DNA of 64,000 nt, taken from assembly GCA_033977485.1 (NCBI GenBank), contig CM066982.1:9973218-10037217 (forward strand), given 5' to 3'. This DNA is from Hydrangea macrophylla. Taxonomy: Eukaryota > Streptophyta > Magnoliopsida > Cornales > Hydrangeaceae. Shown piece by piece: positions 20,383-32,300 of this stretch (position 1 is the first letter of the stretch; each line of letters opens with the position of its first letter). The position numbers were made by a program, and so were the translations under genes. Below the pieces are notes generated by a model. That model ran no database searches and was not told where the DNA came from. It saw only the letters and a list, made by a program, of their open reading frames with translations.

Positions 20383-21220
20383 GTAATTGGTATACTTTTG
20401 CATGGAATCAAAAACACTTACCAAAAGCGCCAGAATATATCATAAAAGATCCGGTTTGATACACTTTTCTATCTTCCTTCGGACCTTCCTGTTAATTTAA
20501 ACTTTTTAACATTCCTGAAAATTTACAATTTGTTTCTCTCAATTTACAATTTGCCTAGCAATAAAAAAAAAAAAAAAAAAAAACAAACAAACAAACTTTT
20601 GAACAAGAGACTTCAGAGGGCAGAGAGCGAGAGAGAGTCGGCGAAGACCGCACTACAATCTGTTTGTATCGTACTATCATTTTTCCCATTTAACGGACCA
20701 TTTCCCTCTGTCACACACACACACACACACAACAGTGCGAGGACCCGCTCTTCCTCTTTCTTGCTCTCCGTATGTAGGGATAGAGATACAGATGTAACAT
20801 CTATCTATCTAGCATCATATTATAGTCATATTTGTTTGTTGGGTTTGTGAAGATCTTCTTCATTGGCAACGTCTCTGATTAGTGGATCCCATCATCCCAA
20901 TTCCCAACCAAGGTCACTACTTCATCTCAACTCTTTTCTTTCTTTCCTCTTCTTCTCATACACGTTGTTAAATTTTTGTATTTGTTTTGTGTCTATTTTT
21001 ATGAACGATGGGAGGGAGTAATTAATTAATTAATTTATTTATTTATCAAAGTTGTTGGCAATTTTAGTTTCTTCTTTGTATTGTAGTTTTTGACTTGAAA
21101 TTTTGGCCATGCTTTGTATAGGATAGGATATATCTCAATTGGTTGGGTATATATATATATATATATATATGTTACCCTAGCAGCTAGCTGTATGCATAGG
21201 AGGAGAAGTTGTTCATCATA
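20383..21220 (+). promoter_or_regulatory. Presumed promoter and 5' UTR of the LETM1-like gene
   Basis: The region between the transposon nest and the LETM1 start codon. It has an A run (about 20561-20581), a (CA)n tract (about 20713-20730) and a (TA)n tract (21149-21170). Sequence from about 20640 to 20910 looks like transcribed leader. A GT after CCAACCAAG (about 20911) and an AG at TTACCCTAG (about 21179) could border a 5'-UTR intron. No TATA box or start site can be fixed from sequence alone. Confidence 0.4.
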
Positions 21221-23287
21221 ATGGCTTCAAGAGCAATATTATTATTGCGTAGGAGTATTAGTAGTAAGAAGAGACACCTCTTGAATCAGCCATCCCCATT
21301 CTTACATCTTCGGGGTTTTGAGCACGGGCAATCACCTCAGCTTCCAAGGGATTTGATCTCGGCTTCCACTCATCCATTTAATATACATACAGATTACACA
21401 AAAGAAGGGGATTCAAATACCCAAAAAACTATAGGGGAATCATCAATAACAAGATTTATTACACCTAACTCTAATGGAATTCGAACTTCAGTTTGTGGCA
21501 CTGGAAATGCGGGTTATGTTCCCCTTTTAGGAGCTAGATCGGTTTTGGAATCCGTGCGCTATCTGTCAACAGCTACAGCAGGCCAACCTGAATTTGGTAA
21601 TGGTAAAGATGGAAATGAGCAACATGTTGCTGTTAAGCCAGCCAAGGAAGCTTCACCTGAAGAGTGTGACCAAGCAGTTGAAGGTTTGAGCTCAGTGAAA
21701 GCCAAAGCCAAAGCAAAGCAATTGCAGGATTCACAAAAGGGTTCCCAAATTATTATCAAGAGAGTATGGGCTATGCTTTTAGGCGTTGGTCCTGCTTTGA
21801 GAGCCATTGCTTCTATGAGCAGGTTAGAAAGCTTTTATGCGCCTTGCAGAAAAAGCCCAATTGACACATGCTGCCTGTACTAACTGATTATTCTGTTCTT
21901 TCAGAGAGGACTGGGCAAAGAAGATTCGGCACTGGAGGGATGAATTTAAATCTACTCTGCAACATTATTGGTTGGGTACAAAACTACTCTGGGTTGACGT
22001 TAGGATAAGCTCGAGGTTACTATTGAAACTTGCTGGTGGAAAGAGTCTTTCTAGAAGGGAGAGGCAACAACTCACACGCACGACGGCTGATATTTTCAGG
22101 CTAGTCCCTTTTGCAGTTTTTATTATTGTCCCGTTCATGGAGTTCTTACTGCCAGTATTCCTGAAATTGTTTCCCAACATGTTGCCATCAACTTTCCAAG
22201 ACAAAATGAAAGAACAGGTAAGGATTGTATCTACTGTGACGCTATATTTATTAATTGCTCTCATCTCAATTCAGTGCTAAGCTAAGGTCATCCTTAAATC
22301 TGATATCTATAATTCCTATTAGCCAACAATACCACTGAACTAGTAGGTTAGGTGGTTTCCTGTTAAGACTATAGACCCATGCGTAAAGGATGAGCCTGGA
22401 AAATGAGCAGGTTTGGGCAGAAAAGGTGCTCAACCTGTATACAACCAGCACTGATCGGGCTGATAACGGGTCAGGTTAAATTGGGCTAGGTTAAACCTGC
22501 CAAGGACCAACCCATCAATTTTTATCTCAAAGAGACTCCCACCTCCTTTTGTCAATTAAGAAAAAATTCTGGGGAAAAAGGCGCAAAAAAAATCTTTAAT
22601 ATTTTTTCCATGAAAAAGGAGAAAAGGGGTTAACAATTACAAGTAGTGATTCTAGTTGAAACTCAAGCTTTGACATATTGAGATAAGCACAAATGTGAAA
22701 TAACAAAGCTTATTGTTAAAGTATGTGCATAAAATTAGCTTTCCATTAAATTCTGACCAAAAAATATTCACATGAAAACTTTGCTTTTAAAACCTTGGAA
22801 ACAATGGGGACACCAAATCTTGAATTAGCACTCCAAATTGATTAAACTTCCTAGGTGTTCTATCTGAATTTTAAGAAAAAGTGTGCTTCTCTAGAAGACT
22901 GAATCAAAATACCCTGATTCCTTTTTACATCAACCTGTCAAACGTAGAGTATTACAACTCACCATTGCTGGCACCGAATTTAAGATAATCCTATTCCTCA
23001 CCAGTCACCATAAAAAATACGACATCCTCTGTTTCTTAATCCTTTATTCCACCATCGTTGTCATAGTCGTGTCGTTTTCTTCTTTGTCTCTACCTTCTCT
23101 TTTGTTTTGCGTTGCATCTGCATCTTCAGGCTCTACATGCGCGTTGAAAATAGTGATAAGGGTGCCGCAGAAGAAGAAAGAACGAACAAAGATTATGCAA
23201 AACTCCAAAAACCCATATGCAAGTTCGTGAGTGCGGTCATTGCCAATTCGCCACCACTACCAAGATCGCTTACCGCTAGAGAGAGCG

Positions 23288-23345
<58 letters not shown>

Positions 23346-26300
23346 GTGATTCTAACCCTAGAAACCTCAACCCGCGTCCAACCTGTGCAATAGACATTTC
23401 TTTAGCAACTATTTTGGTCCATAATCATAAAATAAGCTAACCAAAATTCAGCTAGAAACGGGCAGACTTGGATGGGTTTATGGATTTGGGTTAGCAGTAA
23501 GTTCTAGGCCCAAATTCCTTTGTTGTCAGCTTAGGAAAATGTGTGTTTGGTTTCCTTCATGTTTACCCTTTAGCAGACGACCTCCATATAAGGGGGCTTG
23601 TAACACATGCCAGTAGGCGTGGATCAATTTAATGAAAATATGTATTGATCAAATCTGTGTTGGAAATTAAGAATAAGAGAAAAGAAAAGGAGAAAGAACT
23701 TCCTAAGAGAAGTTTGTATGTTTTCATAAGTGAGTGTGCATGATTTGTTCCAGTTGCTTTTGTATTGCGAATAATAGGTTGCTCAGTTTTGGGACGGTTG
23801 GCATCTAGAGATTAGGAATTGAGATGGAACAGGCATTGAAAAGGGACATCTTGCATAGGTGTTAGTGATTGATCTGACATTTTCTATACGCTTTAGCATT
23901 TGGAGCAATCGTTGACTCAACTTGGTATCATATGGGTTCGAGTCTTCCTCCCTAGTTTTGATTTGCATGTTGCACTCTGTTATTTGTACCCAGTATGATG
24001 GAGTTCATTTTGTTCTCTCTCCTCTTATGAGATGCGGTCGGACGTGAAGGCGGGTTTTAGTGCTTGATCTGTTGTTGAAACTGTATGATTTGATTCGATT
24101 CTATGCATTTCCTAAATTATTTGAATAGGTGTATAGTATCGATCTACTGAAGTAATTGCAGGAGAATCTTATGATTCACACCCGAATCACAGGAATCTTA
24201 CAATTCTTACAATTGAAAGCCATTTTTTTCTTTTTTCTTTATTTGGTTTTGTTTTCTTTTTTCATTTTTCTTTATCCTTTTACACACATGTTTTAAGCCA
24301 CTTAGTATTTGTTTGTACAAGAGTCAACCATTTTTCTTGTAAATTGAATTCCCCCTTTTTTTTTTCCAAGTGTGGAGAATTTCCTATGAATTATCCCGAT
24401 CCATCATTAAGACTTAAAAGATAGAGGTTGAGGCACACACAAGAGGAAGTTATTAGAGACATCTATGGAGAATTTCTAGTTACATATGAATTGTCTTGAT
24501 CCATCATTAAGGCTTAAAAGATAGAGGTTGAGACACACACAAGAGGAAAATATTAGAGACATCATTAAGACTTAAAGTTACAAGAGGAAGTTGTTAGAGA
24601 CATCTATTAAGACTTAAAAAAGAATTTTGGGGGTTGGCGATTTTGGAGTAAGTTTATTCTATTTTTCAATTTTCACAAGTTCAAAATTTTATTTTGGTGT
24701 TTTTTCTCTTGTAATGGCTCCCAAAGAAGGGGAAAGAAAGAAGGTGATTCGTTGTTTTGCACTAGTTTGGTTTTTTATTTTTTTATTTTGGTGTGTGTTG
24801 TTTTGGTATTTTGGTGTTTTTCAATATATCACTGGATCCTACAATTCACGATTTGATGAAATGGCATTTTGATTCACGATCAAATCCCTATTTGACAACT
24901 ATTTTGTAAACGTTATTGATCCCATTCTCTAACAACTCAAATTTTGGAGCAGCTGGTGACTTAACGGTGGGAAAGTTGAAAAAAACAAAACTTGGGAAGA
25001 ATTGGGAAATGAATCGATAATATAGCAGAAATTTAGGAACTTGTGAAAGATACATATTGTATGTAACAAAATTGCGTGATAGGATGTACATTTCTCTCTC
25101 TATGTATGTGTGTATATATACTGGGTTGTAAAGCTTGCACTGTAGCTATACGTGTATAATCTTTTGAACTCCACTAGTTTTATGCTATCAAGATTGTTTG
25201 TTAGACACAGTGTGCAATATGTTTATGCTCCTATTCACCGCATAATTGGAAAAATTTCAAAACCGCTCAATTTCTGAAGTACAAGTATCACTTCCTATTA
25301 TAGAAGAAGTTTAGTGTTAAACTTTAATCTTATTAAAATCGCCCAATATGTTACACAATATATACTAGAGCTAGGAGAAAGAAAAGGAAATAATGAACAA
25401 GGAAAGAAGTAAAGGAAAAAGATTAAAAGGGAATAAAAATCATAAAAGATCCTAAACAATCGTAATCGTAATATTCCAACACTCCCCTTCAAGCTGGAGC
25501 GAAGATATTCAAGAGCCCAAGCTTGATCAGAGAAGTCTTTAAGAGAGAAGGTCCAATTGGTTTAATAAACATATCAGCTGTCTCTTCAGAAGAAGGAACT
25601 AACTGTGGAATGATGACCCTGATCGAACTTTCTCACGAATGAAATGAACATCAACCTCAATGTGCTTAGTGCGCTCATGAAGAACAGAATCAGAAGCAAG
25701 CATTATCGCTGACTTGTTATCGCAGAACAATATAGATGACTCAGTCACAAAGAATCCTAATTCTCACAAGAGAGACTGAATCCATAAAAGCTCACAAGTG
25801 CCCTGTGCCATAGCACGATACTCAGCTTCAGCTGAAGACCTTGAAACAACTGCTTGTTTCTTGCTTTTCCAAGAGATAAGGTGATTACCATAAAACGTGC
25901 AAAAACCAGAAGTAGATCGTCTATCACTCTTGGAACTAGCATAATTAGTATAACACGAAATTTCAGTCTGCTTTCCAACAGCCAAAAAGAGACTCAGACC
26001 TGGGCAGATTTTAAGATACCTCAGGATTGATGAACGGCATCCATATGAGAAGTACGATGAGCATGCATAATCTGACTCACAGCACTCACAGCAAAACTAA
26101 GATCAGGTCTAGTGTTGGTCAAATAGATCAGACGACCAACTAGACGTTGAGAAGAAGATGGATTAGATAAGAGTTCCCCTGACTGATAGCTTGAAATTCG
26201 GATCCATAGGTGTAGAAGCAGGACGACATCCCATCATGCCCATATCATGGGGAGATCCAAAACATATTTCCGTTGGGACTGAGATATTCTATGATGAGTC

Positions 26301-29300
26301 CTAGCAACCTCAATGTCAAGAAAGTATCGAAGAGCACCAAGATCTTTGATATCAGAAGACGTCCCAAGTTGTTTCTTTATATCCTCAATACTTGAAGAGT
26401 CATCGTCGGTGATAATGATAACATTTCATTATCATGATTGCCCTTATACTATTTCCACTAGTTTTATGCTATCAAGATTGTTAGTTAGACACAGTGTGCA
26501 CTATGTTTATGCATCTGTCACTGCATCTAGTGGTGTCATCTCTCATGTACTTTCTCATGACTCACATAGCATCTCAAATTGGCAAGTTTTAGAACTGCTC
26601 AATTTTTAAAGTACAAGTATCACTTCATATTATCAAGGAAGCAAGAGGGCGAGTTTCGGTGCAAGGGGAAGGTTGCTCCATAGTGACCTGGACGTCACGC
26701 GTTTGAAATGCGAAAACAGCCCGCAGCGGCGGGAGTCTCATGCACTGAGTTTGCCCTTTCTATCATCAAGGAAGCACACACACTTTATATCAAAAGGTTG
26801 ATGTGTACATACGAGAGAGAAAAAGTGACCACAACAGACTATGACACAAAGTTCCTATTATGTAAACGATCCAAATGTATATTTGTGCGATATATGTATG
26901 TAAAACCTAGTGGTATACGCTAATGCTGAGGAAAATAGGCATGTTGGCAACATGAGACCATTGGTGGGACTAAAGTCATTCACTGTCTGGATAATGACTA
27001 ATCTCAGCAATAAATTATAGGCCATCTTGCTCTAAGTTTCTGATTGTAATGTTGTATTGGTTCCGTAATTTTTTCCTTTCTACTTAATTATTTCATTGGA
27101 AAAGATTACGATACTGGACTATATTTTGGAAAATACCTGTGGAATTGGTCATGAATGTATTGTTAAGTCGTGTTTGTGCATATGTTTAAAATCTGATCTC
27201 TTGAATCGGTAAACATATAGAAATGATGCTAATGGATCAAATTATCACCTAGGAAAGCAGTCGATATGATTTTGTCCTAAAAGAGCACGGGTAGAGAAGG
27301 TTGAAAAATCTCAGTACGAATCACAGTCTAAATTCAAAGTTTATCTTAGTCACTAATCTATAACCTGGAGATTTAGTGATGGTGTAGGTCATCAGCCTTT
27401 GAGAGCTTTGTCTAATGCGAAGGATTAGAAATAAATGAAATGTAGGATTCCATGTTAATGCACATCTAAATTTATCGCATAAAGTTGCTATTGCTATCAA
27501 GGGCTTTTCATTAGAACCATGCTAATTTCCGGAAGAAATAATGTAGCAGTGAGCTCTGGATCTTTGTCACCATTTTAACTAAGAAACTGGTAAAATGGCT
27601 CCAACCCCTGCTCAATGATGTTTTATTGTCTCGAAAATGTTGCTCGCACATACCCTTGAATGTGTAGTCTGTTGGCTTGATAAAAAGGCTAAAAGACTGT
27701 GTTGTCAATACGTAAGCTCAATTAAGTGACATACATTATGGCTCATAAATGCTCCTTGTGGGTTATATACTCATATGACATACAGATCCTGAATGTTCTT
27801 TGCAGTACCATTCTTCTATTGAAATTTTGATGTCAGTTCAAATTATCCAATTTTAGGAGGCACTGAAAAGGAAACTAAATGCAAGAATAGAATATGCAAA
27901 GTTTCTTCAGGACACAGTTAAAGAAATGGCAAAGGAAGTGCAAAATTCACGAAGTGGAGAAACTAAGAAAACAGCAGAAGACCTTGATGAATTTATGAAC
28001 AAAGTAATGTCTTCCCCTCTCCATTACTGGTTTTATTTGCCCAAAAAAGGGAAGTGAAGTCAGGGGATTCTATTATCTTTAGGATGCATTTCATGTTTTA
28101 TGTATTATTTTGACAATTAAACAGGTTCGGACGGGTGCCCGTGTTTCCAATGATGAAATTTTAGGCTTTGCTAAGTTGTTCAATGACGAGCTTACTCTGG
28201 ATAATGTCAGCAGGTTGATGTTACTCCTACACTTTACGTGGCTGTATCCTTTCTATTTGACTATAATTGTCTTGCTCATTGGTTCTGACGCAATGAGCAA
28301 AACTCTGCTCGACTTGTCAAATGCAGGCCTCGGCTAGTAAATATGTGCAAATATATGGGTTTCAGTCCGTATGGGACAGATGCATATTTACGTTACATGC
28401 TTCGGAAGAGACTTCAGTGGTAAGCTATATTATGTCCATTCTGATAAATCTTGGTTACATAGTTCAGAACTACTATACTCTTTATGGCGAAAAGCTATTG
28501 AAAGTTTTTCTCTACGGAAGCCATTGGACCAACCAAGTCTGTTTATACAGCATGTCATCTAGTTCAGCTATCTAATATTTTAGACCATGGCACTTGAGAA
28601 GCAAGGTGTGCTCATATAGATTTGGGCATTTTTTTTATTGGACAAAAGTTGGATATCTATTTTGCTATCTGTAGGCATGGATCAAAATTTCCGTTTGTTT
28701 CCATCGATACAGCCGAAACGTTTCGGTTTCCTAGGTCATGGAAACGAAACAGCCATGGAATCTCGAAATTCCATAGATTCCATCGAAACTGTTTCTTTTG
28801 TTTCCGTCGAAACATGATTGTTTCAATCGAAACCGACCTATGATTCCAGATCGTTTCATTTGCTTCCACCCAAACATGATTGTTTCCATCGAAATTATCC
28901 TATGGATGTGTATTTGTCATGCGAATAATCATTTTATTTTGGAGATGGCTTATTAGCTTACTATGTGCTTAAATGTAACTTTTGTATTCTATGAAGTGTT
29001 TTGTGTATTCTATGAAGTGTTTGATAGTAGATTGGCGACTTAATCCTCTTGTATTTTCAATTTGAACTACATATTTTTAATGTAACTACATATATAGACC
29101 TCTTAAAGGTTCAATTAATCAATTATTAGCTTTATATGTGCATATAGTTAAAATAAAACTTATGTTTCCCCATGTTTTCAAATTTTTCTAGTGTTTCCAC
29201 ACGTTTCTCAAATGTTTCCAAAACGTTTCTGTTTCTGGGCAAACCGAAACAGACCGAAACAAAATTTTGGTCCTTGTCTGTGGGATAACACCATTTTATC

Positions 29301-32300
29301 CACCAAGCATATGATGAACCGATCATACTTTTCAATCCAAAGGTGGCACTGGTTATGCACAATCTCTGATAATTCGTGCGTCTATGAATGCTGCAAATTG
29401 CCTCGTGCCTTCCTTTTTTGTAACAATAACCAGATTTCATCAAAGCTTGGAGTATCCGATAATAATGATAGATGTTATCTGATATATGTAGCATGTCAAC
29501 ATTACGGCTTAGCAAGATAGTGGACCATTGGTTGACACTATATGTAGTTCAAGTACTTTGTTCTTGGTTACTTTGTCCGAATAAAAAGATCTATAATTCC
29601 GAGCTGAACATGTTGATTATTATTATTATTTTTTTATGATTCTTATCCTATACTCAATTTAGCTGTTCTCTATGAGACAGGATGTCATGAAATTGATTAC
29701 AAAAACACTTGTGCTTTTGGAAAATTTGTTGCTTTCATTTTCTATTTTGATTTTATAAATGTACATGCGGAGAATCCATTCATTATTACATGTCTTAGGG
29801 GGTGTTTGATAACCCAATTAAGTGCTGAAAATAAAAATTTTCAGCACTTATTTTATTTAAGTGCGTTTGATAATGTACCACTTAATTGAAAAAGCACCCA
29901 AAAAATCACTGGAAATTTTAATTGAAATTTTTCTACTGAAAATAATCACTGAATACAGTCTATTCCAATACTTGAAACACTGTTTTCAGTATTACAAGCT
30001 CAATCGCTTAAAATTTTTAGTACTTAAAATTCAACACTTAATTTTCAGTACTTAATTTTCAGTTTTATCAAACGCACCCTTACTCTCTGTAATCATTCGA
30101 TTTGATGTTCTAGGAGAACTGGAAAAGCAATTTGATAAAATGATTTGATAGAAGTGGAAGAGCAAAGAGGTTTCTTTAGTCACTGATGCTTGTCCATGTA
30201 ATGTGATGAAGAGGAAGTGTTGCAACCTTGTCATGCCTCTGAAAAGGGCAGAATTAACATTTTTCAATCACCAGTTGCTCTAAAAGCTTAAGCGGTTAGA
30301 GAATGGGCCCAACAATGTATATCAAGATTCAACATCCTCCTTTGCATGCGATCCCGCCTAAACAAGTTCCATCATAATGGAGACCAACAACAAAGTGCAA
30401 ATATGCACATTAGAATTTGGGGGGGGGGTTGGTCCTTAAGTAATGTAACCCCTATTTCCATTGTACGACCTAGTTAGGTAGCCTTTAGCAAGCGTAACAT
30501 GCCCACCCCATTTTTTGGACACCAGGCATGCCATGACATGGTGGTTGGGAATCCTGAATCTATTAATGCAATTCAATTCTCAAACATGGTTATTGAGATC
30601 TTACCTCTATTATCAAAACCGTTCAACCTAATTCAATGGAGGAATTAAGCAACAAAAAGAAAAGGGTGTTGGTTGAAGTGCCCAAGGATGTTGAGAAATC
30701 TTGCCTCTGTTAATGCCGTGTCCTTTTAAATAGATTCAGTTGGAGTAGGATATTTGTTAAGACCCAAGAATGACCTAGAACTGTTAGCTTCTTAACTAGA
30801 AGATCTAGCTTAATAAAATGCTTGCTCCTCAAACTTTGTTTTAACTTGTTAGGCTCTTGGGCGGATGATGGGGGCCAGGGCCGTTCCTGAGGTTTTGGGG
30901 GCCTTAGGCGAAACTTCTAAAATGAGGCCCCTGTACAATAGCATGAACCAGTTATGAAATTCAGAATTGTGCTTCCTAAAAGCCATTTGGGTCTACTTGG
31001 TCATTTTTTTTGGGGGGGGGGGGGGGGGGGGGGGTCCATTCGGTCATTTGCTTGGGCGAATTTGGAGAATCTGAAACCTAAATTACCAAACAACAAAGGT
31101 ACAATTACAAATGATGTTGAAATTTTGGATTATAATTAACAATCAAGGATATTATTTTATACTACAATAAGAGAAACACAAAGATCAAGCCAAAAAAAAA
31201 AAAAACAGTAAAGATGCAACAAATAAGCCATGAATACTCAAAGAAATAACACAAACACAATGAGAAGTTGAATATTGAGAGTGAGAGAGAGAGAGAGCTG
31301 GTCAGTCCCAAGGAATTTGGTAAATAGGGTGTGTTTGGGGGGGGGGGGGGGGGATGGGGGGAGGTTGGTCCTTAAGTAACGTAACCCCTATTTCCATTAT
31401 ACGACCTAGTTAGGTAGCCTTTAGCAAGTGTAACATGCCCACCCCATTTTTTGGACACCAGGCATGCCAAGACATGGTGGTTGGGAATCCTGAATCTATT
31501 AATGCAATTCAATTCTCAAACATGGTTATTGAGATCTTACCTCTATTATCAAAACCATTCAACCTAATTCAATGGAGGAATTAAGCAACAAAAAGAAAAG
31601 GGTGTCGGTTGAAGTGCCCAAGGATGTTGAGAAATCTTGCCTCTGTTAATGCCGTGTCCTTTTAAATAGATTCAGTTGGAGTAGGATATTTGTTAAGACC
31701 CAAGAATGACCTAGAATTGTTAGCTTCTTAACTAGAAGATCTAGCTTAATAAAATGCTTGCTCCTCAAACTTTGTTTTAACTTGTTAGGCTCTTGGGTGG
31801 ATGATGGGGGATGGGCCGTTCCTGAGGTTTTGGGGGCCTTAGGCGAAACTTCTAAAATGAGGCCCCTGTACAATAGCATGAACCAGTTATCAAATTCAGA
31901 AATGTGCTTCCTAAAAGCCATTTGGGTCTAGGGGTGGCAACTCAAGCCCGACACCCAAGAAAAGCCAGAATAAGCCGGAGCATTTAGGAAAACGGGCTTC
32001 CAAAAACTTGAATTCGGGCTGGTTTTGGGTTGATTAGCCTATTTGCAATAATTTTATGGGCTTTGACGGGCTGAGAATGGGCTCGTGTGGTCCCAACAAT
32101 ATATAAGCCCTCACTGAGCCACCTAGGTTAGAAATTTTCACTGCCACTTTGTGCAGCAACTTCTCTCTCTCTCTCTCTCTCTCCTTTCCTCTTTCTGAGA
32201 AGGAAAATCAGTCAAAGCCCTCTTCTGCTGTTACTGAAGAACCAAGCCTCTCTTTCTATTGCTTCTCTCTAGACTCATGAAATGATGAACACCTTTCTCT

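Larger units (their letters stand above)
22218..27856 (+). other. LETM1 intron 2 (5639 bp)
   Basis: A large intron between the transmembrane exon and exon 3, with GT at 22218 and TTTTAG at 27851-27856. It holds a GA microsatellite, local repeats, Copia remnants and a SINE, described separately. 22218-23106 and 26777-27856 show nothing recognisable. Confidence 0.9.

Noticed and set aside
21209..21220. An upstream start at 21209 for the LETM1-like gene
   Set aside because: That codon is TTG; the ATG at 21221 gives the usual MASRA start of plant LETM1-like proteins.
23107..23440. Open frames through the GA repeat as host exons
   Set aside because: Low-complexity Glu/Arg repeats caused by the microsatellite, located in an intron.
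26656..26700. A tRNA gene in intron 2
   Set aside because: Only a B-box-like segment is present, within a SINE bounded by a 12-bp TSD.
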